This document shows, piece after piece, positions 42,301-53,909 of a stretch of 64,000 nucleotides of DNA (its first letter is position 1; every line of letters begins with the position of its first letter). The notes below the pieces were generated by a model. The model had not been told where the DNA came from, made no database searches, and saw only the letters and a program-made list of their open reading frames with translations. The translations under genes were made by a program, and so were the position numbers. The DNA comes from Earliella scabrosa (taxonomy: Eukaryota > Basidiomycota > Agaricomycetes > Polyporales > Polyporaceae): NCBI GenBank assembly GCA_022605405.1, contig JABYQQ010000003.1:682001-746000 (forward strand), in the 5' to 3' direction.

Positions 42301-44469
42301 CGGGTCGAGGAACGTGTTTCCACTTGCAATCGCCAGCAGCATTGCACACGTCTGGTCCCGGCCATAGCTGCCACATGTCAACAGATGGCTCTGCTCCAAA
42401 GACGAAGGAAGTCAAGTACCTGTCACGGAACTCGATTAATGGCTGGGCATTGCCCTCGACCTGGAACTCTTCGATGACCTCCTTGAGGGCGTCGATAGCT
42501 CTCCGTTTGACAATCCAGTGTAGACCGCCGTTGTTCAGTATGATGTATTGTCTCGCAGGCTCGGAGAGCTGAGTGGCCAATTCATTGGTGATCAGCGGAG
42601 CGGGGGTGTTGGCCGGCGCAGAAGTCGTCAAAGAATACTTTGACCGAGGAACCGGAGCAATGCCCCAGGTAAGCCCAGGTATAGAGATGAGCGTCGCACG
42701 CTCGGTGAGTGGAGGCCGGCTGGGTCCTGTAGGTGTGCCATAGGAGGGGTTCGTATAGTTCGCAGTACTTTGCTGCACTTGAGGTGCTCTCAGCTGTCCC
42801 CAGGATCCGATTTGAGTGAGATCGGGGGCCATGCACAAGATATAGTCCGTGTCGGCGACGTCGGCTGCTTGAGCCGCAATGGTGATACCGAGGTCGTAGC
42901 AGGAATGGACTAGACCAGAGAGTATATATGGACGAGGGGGAGCTTGCTGCGCCTGGCCCATCCCATACCCAACGCCAGCTTCACCAAACTGTCGACCTTG
43001 TTCATCAGGATGGATCAAGTTCGGCGGCGGTAGGCGCACGTGCGCGAGAGACAATGGGCGGACACCAGGTGCTGGGGCAGAACTCCAGCCATAGCCATAA
43101 GAAGACGGCGAGAAGTACAAGCGAACGCCATTTGCTGTGACCGCAACAAGCTGAACACCATTGCGAGATTCGCTGGGGTGAATCACGTGCAATGCTATGA
43201 TGTTGAAGTTCTGGGGTGTAATTGCGGGTGAACCTGGCACCTTGTCCTGGGCGGCCTTGTAGAGGTTCGGGATGGTCTGAAGATGTTGCACGTGTTTGTC
43301 ACCGTTTGTTCGCCAGACCGAGATCGTGTTGTTTGCCGTCAGCGAGTAGAAGCAATTCCTTGCGGGGTCCGAGACAAGGGTGATTATCCTGTCTACCACG
43401 CAAATGAGATTGATAGAAACGACAAGCATTCATAAACATGTCGGGACAAACCTTCTGTATTCGATGTACTGAGTCGAGGCAACAGACTTGACATGCCGCC
43501 GACAGAGTGGTTGATGAGTTGCACTCTCTTGCCGAACCAACCCTCCTTCTCCTGGTAATGCAGCTCGTACAGGTTACCGTCCTGAGAGCCACACATGAAT
43601 ATGCGCCCGTCTGGTGTGCCGATGACTGCAGACATTTCGACGTCACAAGCAATCGACATGTCTGTTGCGTATAGCTTGATGTCCATGCGTGTCTGGTTAT
43701 TCGGTCCCGGGACTGGGTGCGTTGAGACACCCAGTAGAAGGACGGTGACGGGCGTGCAAATCACCAGGAGAGACGTGATCTCGTCAATGAAAACACCACT
43801 CTTGGGCTTCACAAGCGCGACGTTCGTGATGACATCGGGTTGGTCGACGAAAGAGCTCAGCTCTTGACTACATCCGAGCGGACGGATAAACGAACGAACG
43901 GAATGCCTCATACAAACATGTGACTCACCCGTCCACATAATCCCAAAGGAAGAGGTTATGGTCAATCGCGATCCATACACGCTCAATCTCGGGCAGCAGC
44001 CCCATATGCGTTGCGAGGTTGGTGGCTGAGACACCCCTCATGAATGCGTGCGGAACGTATCGTGTGGACGAGGCTCACAGGTGTAGTATTGCCACAAACT
44101 CTCCGGAATCCCAATATGCCTTCTTTTCTGGAAGGGCGCGCGGTAGTCATCCGGAAATACGGTGTAGGAGGCGGACGAGGGCATCCCCGCTGGTGCGCAT
44201 GTACGGGTTAGCAATTGGTGTATCCTTCAGTATGAATGGGACGCACATATCATGTCACCCAAGTCCGGCACTGCCTGGGAATCCTTGACCAGTTGGTCCT
44301 GCAGGACACGACTCGCTGCCTGCAGAGCGGGGAGGTCAAGGACCGGTGCGGGTTTCGACGCGGCCTGCGCCTGCCTGAACTTGCTGCCATTGACAGAGGT
44401 GATGAGCGGACCTGGAGAGGAGGTCGACGCGCGATTCTGCTGGAGAGCGAGGCTCGACCGGAAAGCCAT
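39368..44469 (-). CDS. NUP170: Nucleoporin Nup155/Nup170 (inner ring of the nuclear pore)
   Basis: Large scaffold nucleoporin: N-terminal beta-propeller and C-terminal alpha-solenoid. Nineteen exons: 44469-44247, 44189-44079, 44025-43929, 43867-43452, 43392-42420, 42367-42177, 42128-42023, 41968-41797, 41738-41629, 41578-41446, 41394-41320, 41260-41047, 40998-40673, 40615-40473, 40422-40176, 40127-40007, 39950-39849, 39798-39656, 39604-39368; 1379 residues. Landmarks: MGLLPEIERVWIAIDHNLFLWDY, VHPSESRNGVQLVAVT-like propeller strands, DQTCAMLLAIASGNTF, and MARVVPLGQRFYPSESAFPL. The intron at 40006-39951 has a GC donor. Divergent from the kinase gene with 169 bp between starts. Confidence 0.93.
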
Positions 44470-44638
44470 GGAGAGCGAGAGGTAAGGTGGCGGAGTAGAG
44501 GAGGAAGACTTGAACAAGAGCGGCACCGATCACGCGTCATACGCGCGCGCGACTTTTTGTCTCCTCTCTTCGCGCGACCACGCGCGCTTCTCGCTCGACC
44601 TTGTCCTCCGTGTCGAACTCGTCACTATTGTCCTCGTT

Positions 44639-46143
44639 ATGGCCGACGTTGCTGGACCATCGACGCCCTCTCGCAAGCGATCAAGATGGGACGTCGACGA
44701 AGACAACACGACTCCGGTCGAGAAGTCCGTGCAGAAACGGCGGACGAAACTCAAACCAACACCTGACGAGACTGGTACGCCGGAGCTTGTGTCGACGTCT
44801 CCGCAAGCTCCAGTGCGCCCGCAGACCACGTCTACTCGTCCGCGACCATCGCACAGCTTGTTCGTCCCTCCGAGGACGGCCCATCCTCCCCTGTTACCCT
44901 CCCGCTCGGTCTACTGCTACGAAAGACTGAACTCTATAGAGGAAGGCTCGTATGGTGTCGTCTTCCGTGCGCGGGATAAGGAGACAGGTGACATCGTCGC
45001 GCTGAAGAAGCTGAAGCTGGAGGAGGAGAAGCATGGCTTCCCAATCACAGCGTTGCGGGAGATCAATGCCCTGATGGTCTGCAAGCACGAGAATGTAGTC
45101 GGTATACGGGAGGTGGTGGTCGGGGATACATTGACCCAGTGCGTTCCATGCTGGTTGTTCTCCGTTCACTCCTAACAGGATCTCAGGGTGTTCATCGTCA
45201 TGGACTTCATAGAACATGACCTCAAGACCCTACTGAGCGTCATGCCGTCACCCTTCCTACAGTCTGAGGTCAAGACACTTATGTTGCAGTTGCTATCCGC
45301 TGTCGCCTACTGTCATGAACGTTGGATTCTCCACCGCGATCTGAAGACGAGTAACTTACTCATGAACAACCGTGGCACCATCAAAGTCGCGGACTTCGGA
45401 CTTGCACGGCGTTATGGAGATCCAGTTGGCGTAGGCGGGCTCACACAACTCGTGGTCACCCTGTGGTATCGGTATGTACGGTATTGTCTATGTATTACGA
45501 AGTCCACACTTTCAATCCATACCGTACCTCCGCACAGTGCCCCAGAGATTCTCCTGGGTGCAACAACCTACTCCACAGCAGTCGACATGTGGTCGGTGGG
45601 CTGCATCTTCGCCGAACTGCTGTTGAATGAACCGCTCTTCCAAGCGAAGGGAGAGATAGAGATGATCTCCATGATCTTCAAATTGCTCGGTCCGCCAACA
45701 ACTCAGACATGGCCGGACTATCACTCCATGCCTCTGTCGAAGACAATCACGCTTCCGGCCCCCCACCCGCCACAGCTACGACAGAAGTTCCCCTACATCA
45801 CTGCGGCCGGACTAGACCTGCTCTCTAGCTTGCTGACCTACGATCCCGAAATGAGGATCACCGCCGAAGAAGCATTAAAGCACCCATACTTCAGGTATGA
45901 CGAAAATCATATTTGCGACGTTCATTCTTGCTGACGGTTCGCAGCGAATCCCCGCTGCCAAAACACCCAGACCTCTTTGGCTCATTCCCATCCGCTGCCG
46001 CAGGCGAGAAGTCAGTTTGCTACCTTCACACTATATCCCATCCCTAAATTGTACTGACGACGCGATCCAGACGTAGGAAGCCCGATAGCCCGTCGGCTCC
46101 TGTGAGAGCTGCAGACTACAAGCTTCTTACAGAGTTCGACTGA
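44639..46143 (+). CDS. CDK11/PITSLRE-type cyclin-dependent kinase
   Basis: Ser/Thr kinase of the CDK11 group, linked to transcription and pre-mRNA splicing. Exons 44639-45138, 45187-45471, 45538-45894, 45945-46010, 46071-46143; 426 residues. A disordered basic N-terminus (residues 1-90) precedes the kinase domain: [35 protein letters not shown] (the PSTAIRE-helix equivalent), [37 protein letters not shown] and [13 protein letters not shown]. The C-terminus [18 protein letters not shown] matches the CDK11 tail. All catalytic residues (K, E, HRD, DFG, APE) are present. The N-terminus is much shorter than the animal PITSLRE p110 form. Confidence 0.93.
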
Positions 46144-46248
46144 AAGTGCGGACGACTCCTACTGACAATGTGTACAACTATGTATAGTACATTGCGACAC
46201 GGTCGGAATACAGACACAAGACAGTGTGGAAGTACAACAGCAGACGTG

Positions 46249-48265
46249 TCAAGTTGAAGGAGCCACAGTAGCGGCAGTAGAGCCTGAAGGCCCATTATCT
46301 TCATCCTTCAGTGCATTCAGTACATCGCGCATTTTCTTAAACCGATTCCTCGTCCGTTCTGCATCTCCGCATTTGTCGTAGTACTCTTGCACTTCTTCGA
46401 GCGTGAATCTGAAGTCCTTTGCGATGTCGCGCACGGCCTGGTCGATGGGATGCAAAGGTGCTGGTTGTGGTAAGTTGTCCGGCGGTGGGCTTGTACCAGA
46501 GCATGAACACAGCAATCCGTCCTTTGATGGAAGGAACGTACCTTGTCCGTAACCTCTTGTTCGATCCGGAGGCTTCTTCCTCATCGAGTGTGCGTTTTGC
46601 CCATGCTGGCGTCGGCGCGTTTCCTTCGCGGATCTGCCAGTCTTCTTCATCTTCCATCTCCTCTTCCCGAGCGTTCTGACGCGCTGTCGCAGGATCCATC
46701 TGACCATTTGTCGGCGTAGGGGCCGGTCCGGGGGTAGTCGCAGGTGCTGGTGCCGGCCCAGAAGTGGGAACGGAGATATGCTGGAACACAGGGGTTGCCG
46801 AGGGTGGGTACACAACAGCGTTGAATGCGTCGTTGGATCCAGTGACAGGACCCAGCACTCCAGTGAGGGCGGGCAATGGCACCGGCATCGGCACTGAGTA
46901 GGTCTCCATCGAATGCACACCCGAGGGGCCGGCGATGGGCGACTCCATGTCGCCGTTGGCGTTGCGTTTCCTCCTCACACGCTTCGGCTTGTCTTCAGGT
47001 TTGCGAACATACCCGTACTGCCCCTTCTCTCCATGTGCAGGCTTCTTCTGCTCGACAATCTGGGCGATTTTAGCGTCCAGTCTTGTTGCGTTCTTCTTGT
47101 AACGTTCGCGCCACGATTGCCAAGTATGCCGTGACACCCAGGCGTACTCTGGATCATGCGCCTGGAATGGAGGTCACGAATAGAGCTGCCACGCGTGTTG
47201 CGACTGCCTCACCATTTCGCACAACTGCTGGTATAGCCTGTTGCCTGTCCGGCCGCCGGTTTCCTTGTATGGAATCTTGGCAGCGATCCAATTGCAGAGG
47301 TGCTCCTCATCTTGCTCGGTGAACTGTGTTCGCCTACGCTGCGTGTCAGCCAGTGAGCCACACTTGAGACGAACCAATGCACAAACTCTTCTCCAGGTCT
47401 GCGGCCTCCGGGATTCTTGTAAACGACAGGGGTATAGATGACTTGTCCTTTCTCGATGCACTTCTTGACCCACAGATACGACTCCACGTATTTGTCAGGC
47501 TCGCCTTGGTAGGTCTTGACGAGGTGCTGGAATATTTCTGTGTTGGGGTCTGCGAGAATGACGCGCGCCGACTGAGCGCTTGCCGTGGGATCCCCTCCGG
47601 AATGCTGCCATGCACGATGAGCACGCGCCCTTGTCATATGAAGCCTCTGCACGTCCGCGAAAGCAGACCCACACCCTACCGCAGCAGCCAAACCACCCCT
47701 ACCCCTCCCGACGCGAACCAAGCAGACTGTAGACTCACCATGATGCGCGTAGCGAGCGCGGCCCGGACGTTCACGTTCGCGATGCTCGAGTCTATGTGCA
47801 TCCGGATGGGCTGCCCCTCGTGCACGAATATTTGCTTGAGCAGCATTCCAGAGATCTTGCACGCCTCAACATAGGTATACGGCACGAAATACCTCTCCGG
47901 ACGGTCGAATGTCGCCCAGCATTGGCGGAGGCGCTCCTCCTCCGCCGTCCCGGGCTGCGTGAGGACGAATCCTGCGCGCGGAACCTTCGGTTCAACGCGC
48001 CCGCCTAGCGCCTGCACGTCGGAGGCGAACTATGATGAGCGATGGACTGTTCTTTGCCTCTTGCGAGCTTCCGAAAGGGTAGAGAGCAGGGAATTGGATA
48101 CCCACAGCAATGGTCTCGCATACTTCTGCCTGTGTCTCCTGCGGAATGTCCCTTTGGATGAAGAACTTGACCGCCATCCCGTTGGCATCTTGGAAGATCG
48201 GCTGGGCCGTTTGCACACGTCAGCCTCATCGCCTTCCGGCATACAATGGGAGGAACAAGTACCAT
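46249..48265 (-). CDS. RAP1: Telomere-binding protein Rap1 (BRCT, Myb, RCT)
   Basis: Shelterin-type telomere protein, as in fission yeast and animals. Exons 48265-48263, 48201-48106, 48029-47739, 47604-47383, 47338-47213, 47161-46542, 46489-46249; 532 residues. It starts MPIFQDANGMAVKFFIQRD, then a BRCT-like domain to about residue 210 (HLVKTYQGEPDKYVESYLWV). The Rap1 Myb domain follows: QFTEQDEEHLCNWIAAKIPY, HTWQSWRERYKKN. A disordered Pro-rich linker precedes the C-terminal helices HPIDQAVRDIAKDFRFTLEE and RTRNRFKKMRDVLN. The first exon codes only for the initiator Met, inferred because the frame has a TGA just upstream. Telomere-repeat motifs lie in the promoter. Confidence 0.88.
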
Positions 48266-48352
48266 CTTGCAGCAAGGAGGGGTAAACAACGAGAAGGGTC
48301 GGCGGAGGGAGGGTAACCTTGTGCAAGGGTTAGAGTTTGGTTATGAACGTCG

Positions 48353-48406
48353 GGGTTAGGGTTTTTGAACCCCAGAGGCGCCTTACGAATAGGGTTAGGT
48401 TAGGTA
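48353..48406 (+). promoter_or_regulatory. Telobox/TTAGGG-like motifs upstream of RAP1
   Basis: ggggttagggttt (48353-48365) and tagggttaggttagg (48391-48405 area) lie about 90-140 bp upstream of the Rap1 start codon. They match the vertebrate/fungal telomere unit TTAGGG and the telobox AAACCCTAA on the transcribed strand. A weaker gggttag lies at about 48,328. Confidence 0.6.
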
Positions 48407-48553
48407 GGCGCTACATTCACGTGACACTCCTGGGGACCTTTGAAATTCACTGGAAAGCATTGCAAGTGTTGGGATTCCAGTATGGCGGAAGAAAGCAAGG
48501 TATGGATACATGCATGCGGTATGTACATGAGAGCAAATCTAAGACAGGATGTA

Positions 48554-50398
48554 TCATGGCAGGACCTTGCCGGGATTCATGATCCCGTTTGGGTCAAACA
48601 AGGCCTTGATCTTCTTCATCCACTCGATACTTGTAGGGTTCTTCGAATATTGTAGGGCATGCGTCTTCATGAGACCAATCCCATGTTCGGCGGATACCGA
48701 TCCCTTATACGAAGCTAGAAGACAGTGAGTCACTGCCATGCTTCTTGAAGCCTTAGAAGTACTCACCAACTAGTTCGTAGACGAATGGTTCAAGAGCAGC
48801 CTCGATCTCCGGCGTGTAGGCAGCAGCGACGACATTCAGATGTAGATTACCTATAAAATATCAATAGCCATCTCATGTGCGTAAGGTAAGACTCACCATC
48901 TCCTACATGCCCATACCCGACAACGTACTTGACGGCATCTTCTCGCATGAGTCCCTTTTGCCGAAGGTGTTCCCGGGTCTTATTGACCACTTCCTGGAAC
49001 TTGTTCAGCGGGACAGAGATGTCGTATTTATACGCTTTCCCCTCCTTGGATACTGCCTCGGTCAACCCCTCGCGAATAGCCCACAGCGCAGAGAATTGGG
49101 CAGGTGATGTCGCCAATACACCGGTGTTGATCAACGGCTGCTCCGCGTCCATAAGACTCTCGAGAAGACTGTTAAGTTTCTGAACAAGATTTTTTGAGTG
49201 GTTGATGTCTTTTGCATGCACAGATGCGACTCACCACCTCGTCGTGTTCCCGATTGCCTCCGCTGGTTTCCACCAGTACGAAGCACTCGGCGCCTTCAAC
49301 ATCCTGCGGGTCAAGTGCGCGTCCTTGACCGTGCTTGACCGCAAGGTCATACACGGTCCTGTCCATGTATTCGAACGCGGAGAGAATCTCTGACAATTGC
49401 CGCTTCGCTTCCTTGTAGAGCGGCTGCACATTCTCAAATTTTGGGAGCGCAAGCATGACGTTATTCGAAGCCTGCGGGGCAGGGGCGGCGAGGATGGAAA
49501 CTCCAGTGACGATACCAAGGGTTCCTTCGGCACCAATAAAGAGTTGCTTCAGGTCATAGCCTGGGAACGCATGAGTTTGGGGTTGCGCAATCATGCTCCG
49601 GCTCGGTGCTTCTCACCGGTATTGTCTTTCCGCAACGACGTTAACTGGTCAAGGATCGTTCCATCGGGCAGAACCACTTCGAGACCGAGGACTGAACCAT
49701 GCAAAGAGCCGTAACGCAGGAGCCGAAGGCCTCCGGCATTAGTCGACACGTTCCCGCCAATCTGACAACTGGGGATAGGGTTAGTCAGTGTCGCCTTAGA
49801 GGTTGTATTGTCGCACCTGCCCTTCGCCCCGAGGTCGAGTGGAACAATATGATGATGTGGCGCGAGAAAGTCTGTGAGCGACTGCAGTATGCACCCTGCG
49901 TCCGCAACCAAGATACCTGGACAGTGGAAAGGTTGTAATAAGAAGCCGAACCGTCAGGGGATTACCATACGCACCGGAGACGTCGTCAAACGAACGAACT
50001 TTGGACATGTTTGCAAGACTGACGATGACCTCGTCCCTCACGGGGACACCCCCACCCACCAGACCAGTGTTGCCACCCTGGGGCACAATCCCAATACGCC
50101 TCTGGTTGCACCACTTGACGATCTCGCTCACTTCCTGGACATTTCGAGGCTTCAGCACGGTGGTCGATTGGCCGTGGTACTTATTCATCCAGTCATTATT
50201 GAAGGGCTCGAGCTCAGACGACGGGGTCGCGCTGGAAGGTAGAGTGGAGAGGATGGAAGACGCAGGCAGGATGGTGGCGAAGTGAGCCAAGTCCTCTTCG
50301 GTGACCGAGTTTAGTCCCGCAAGACCAGCAGGGGAGTGTGTCCATCGACGGGGAACGCGTTGGAATGCACGCCGGGCCAGCTGGCGAGAGAGCAGCAT
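48554..50398 (-). CDS. Mitochondrial FAD-linked D-2-hydroxyacid dehydrogenase (D-2-hydroxyglutarate/D-lactate type)
   Basis: Flavoenzyme oxidising D-2-hydroxyglutarate or D-lactate, family of yeast Dld2 and human D2HGDH. Exons 50398-49975, 49916-49817, 49768-49617, 49560-49235, 49179-48897, 48850-48767, 48714-48554; 509 residues. The N-terminus [19 protein letters not shown] is an arginine-rich mitochondrial presequence. The FAD-binding domain shows [39 protein letters not shown] and GLEVVLPDG. The FAD-oxidase C-terminal domain has [17 protein letters not shown] and [11 protein letters not shown], the metal/active-site histidines. The substrate cannot be fixed from sequence. Divergent from the WD40 gene (222 bp). 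Confidence 0.9.
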
Positions 50399-50620
50399 CC
50401 TGACCTGGTCGAAGAGGGCGTACAGAGGGAACCCAGCACAAGGCTCTCACCACGGCCCCTTGAGCTTCGCGCGCTATGAGTCGGGATTCTTCGGCACGTG
50501 AGGTCATTCACGAACGCGTCGCGAGTTGCGATGCCTTCGACCGTGCCCATTCACCCAGATTCACCCCTTTCCTGGTTCTACCGCAACATCCATCGTCCTT
50601 CCCACCTCCCCAGTCCCGTG

Positions 50621-53600
50621 ATGCCCTCCTCTCTCGCAGCATCTGCAGCAGAAGTGATATTTATCGACGTGGACGAATTCTCCGCAGCGCAACAACCCAA
50701 CCCGAGGCGGGCTCCCGCACCAACCACAGGTCCATCGCGAGGAGTGTCCGGTAGTGACTCGGACGATGAGGTCGTGTTCGAAGGCTTTCGTCGACAGGTA
50801 ATGTCCACACACAAACAAGCGGATTTCGATACAAATGGCTTCACGTACATGGGCTTCGCCGACGGGAAGAGCATCCGTCGAGTAAATTCGCATTTGCAAG
50901 GCCAAAACATACAACCCGCGAGACCCAAAACTAGTGAGGGTGATTCAATAGCTACCGCCATCGAGATTCTCGACGATGAGGACGACCCGCCATCTCATTC
51001 TGGAGGATTTCGAACAGAGGGCCCTCCTCGAAAGGTGCCTAATGCTTATTTCGACGTCAACCCCGGTTGGATGCTCATGTATCTGAGTAGAAGCAAAAGA
51101 CTTCTGCGACGAAGTTTGTCCCTGTCCCCATCGTCGACATTGATTCCTCCTGCAAATCGAGTCGCAAACACAAGTCCGCGCAGCAGGCTAGTGCACAGCA
51201 GACTCTGCAGGTCGGTGCTCATCCGTGTACTTCTGTAATGTCGCTTATTCCATCATGGTCCAGGCAATCAACATCAACACAGTGCGATGCCACGATGAAG
51301 ACGCGGAGGATGTATACACTTCGGCATTAGAACTTGACCGCGCACAGAACGTGGGTGTCAGTCTAACCTCCTCATTGCCTAATCGTCAGATCAATGCTGA
51401 ATGTCCTCTGTCAAGTGGGTCCCCTCGCCGACCAAACCAGCAGGGCTCAGCCTGCGTTCAGAGGAAGAGGATGTCGACATGCTCGCTGAGGAAGACGACG
51501 ACGAACTTGCGATCAGCATGGCTTCTTTAGCCTTTGATGAAGAAGTGTCTAGTCGACTGCTGGATCGTACTGCAAGGCTTCAAAGGCAAGGAGTTACGTC
51601 CCATAGGCCCGAGGACCCTAGCGCCATATTTGTCCAGGTGATGCGTTCGGTGTGGTCTTGGTATTTGTACGGGTATGCTTACTTGGCTGTAGCTCCAACT
51701 AGCGGACCAATATTACTGTTCTCGTTCTCGTTCACGTCGACCGGTTCTATTTGCTGATCCGTCTCCCCGACCGATCCATCAATATACGGGATTCAGACCC
51801 ATCTTCCGGGATTTGCATAGGCTGCAACTTGTCTACGAAGCGCCGGGAGGTGAATTCTCCGTAATGAGATTATGATCCCAACTAATGTGCGGGCAGACAT
51901 CAATACCGTGGTACAGCGCGGCAGCATGGTTGTCATCGCTAGTGCTGTGGCCGACGGCGCCCTGGACGGTAAGGTTGCAAATGTCAAGCTGTTCACCGGC
52001 TTATAGTCCAAGTGCAGATGTTCCTGGCGCGTACAACGACGAGGGTTCGTTAGGTGTGTGGGATGGGACACGCAGTAAGCATGTCCGTTCTGGCCGGTAA
52101 TGAATACGTCAATGACATGATGATGCATAGAACGGATCTTGAAGGGACATAGTGTGAAAGCAGACAGAAATCCAGGTCGGTTGACTGGGTGGTGTCAACG
52201 ATAGACATTGACGATTATCCAGTGCTTCTGCAGCGGCACAGCTTCACGGTGAATGATGTTGCAATTGATCCCACCAAGTACGTTATAGGTCTCCCCATTC
52301 ACTGGCCCAGCCTGGTTGCGTATTGATGTGGGATGTGCCTCTCCACAGTCCGATTGGGTTTGCCTCGGCGGGGCGAGACAATCAAGTTCTTCTCTGGGAG
52401 TATAAACCACCCCCCGAGCCTGTAGACCAACCCCAAGGTGAACAAGCACGGAAAAAGCAGGAACTGCAGCCAGTTCTGAGAGGTAAGATGACAGCCGCTA
52501 TGTCGTGTCCAGCAAGTAACCAAATATTGTAGTGAAATGTGACGACAACCCTGAAGTGGTGAAGTACCGACCTGGCACGTCCACCCTTGCGATTCAATGC
52601 AACAACGGGTAGGTCCGGAACGTATCTCTGCTTCTGGCACACGCTGATGCAGTTACAGCGACGTATACATCCTGCATAACAACCAACTCAGCAATGCCCT
52701 GCAGGTCGCTCCTGCAATGCTAAAGCATATCACCGCAGACATCCATTGGGGGGCCGGGCCAACGAGCAACCATCTCTTTGCTTCATCGGCATGCGCAGCC
52801 GGCAAGGGCTTCCACAAGCAATTCGACATTGAGAAAATGGCGTGCGTGATGAAGTATGAAGCTGACAGTCAAGCATGCAGCACGCTCACCGTCGATCGTC
52901 ATGGTGGGTACCGACATTGACTTACTCGGACTATGGAGTGTACTAACATTGACGACATAGGAATGAGCCTCTACATTGCCACCGAAGGACCCGACTCTCC
53001 GTACATTCTTCGGCGGTACGACGTGCGAGTTCCAGGCGACAATGAAGAGCGCGGCTCCCCGAAGGCCGTTCAGCAAGTTGCGCTCGAGCCCTTCGCAGGC
53101 AACTCAGACCGATCTCTCACGGACATCAACGGCCTCACCCTCAGCTCCGACGGGATCTACGTCGCCGCAGCGCGCACAGACAACTGGCTCGACGTCTACG
53201 ACACTCGCATGCTCTCCCGTGGACCGCTCTACAAGTTCGCCCACGAGGGCGGCGGCGGAGACACCTTCGGCGTCGTCAAGGCGCAGTGGGTCGAAGGGTA
53301 CCCGTTCGGGACGGGCTTCGTCTCGGGCGGAGTTGACGGTGCGTTATCATCATTCTAGACGAGCGGGCTGGGATGCTGATTGGGCTCGGCAGGCTGTGTC
53401 CGCCTTTGGGACATGAGGTTGTCTGATGATGACCCCTACAACGGGAGGGCCCTCGTGCGATGCGACTATGACATCGCGACGTTCACGCTGGGCGACATCT
53501 ACTCTGACGAGGCCCCACTGGTCGTGTGCGTGTCAACTTGGAGAATGTTGCTGATCAACCTAACGTCGCCTTTCTACAGAGGGGAACGGTCTGGGAAGGT

Positions 53601-53637
53601 GACTACATTCGGTTTCGGACCACGCGAAGACTACTAG
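50621..53637 (+). CDS. WD40-repeat protein of unknown function
   Basis: Exons: 50621-51034, 51100-51210, 51264-51350, 51416-51637, 51693-51849, 51897-51968, 52018-52074, an uncertain junction, about 52205-52277, 52349-52482, 52533-52608, 52659-52903, 52961-53338, 53393-53525, 53580-53637. The N-terminus is disordered and acidic; the rest is a beta-propeller: HSFTVNDVAIDPT, PIGFASAGRDNQVLLWEYK, LTVDRHGMSLYIATEG, DINGLTLSSDGIYVAAARTD, GFVSGGVDGCVRLWDMR. It ends GKVTTFGFGPREDY. Between 52,075 and 52,205 two frames look coding (RILKGHSVK and SVDWVVSTIDID) and cannot both be joined without a one-base shift. The specific family is not recognised. Other starts (50,498 or 50,531) are possible. Confidence 0.75.
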
Positions 53638-53909
53638 TGCTGGACCACAGACTCTTTCTTGTACGCAATCTCACAATCTGACTCCATGTACACGTAGCAT
53701 ATACTTGGCAACTTGTTCGCTCTCGCACAATCGGACACAGGATGTTCATTCAGGGAACGAGCATAATGAGAACAATAGCGCGAGGCGAGTATACAATCAT
53801 ACAGATACAGGTATAACATAACACTAGCAAAGACCAATCGATAGCAGCGCAACACAGTCCAGGGCATACCCATCACAACGACCAGCGCGAGCCCGCAGGG
53901 GCAGGCCGT

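Noticed and set aside
48337..48582. Plus-strand open frame MVMNVGVRVFEPQRR
   Set aside because: Spans the telomere-like repeats and the 3' end of the dehydrogenase gene; no family resemblance.
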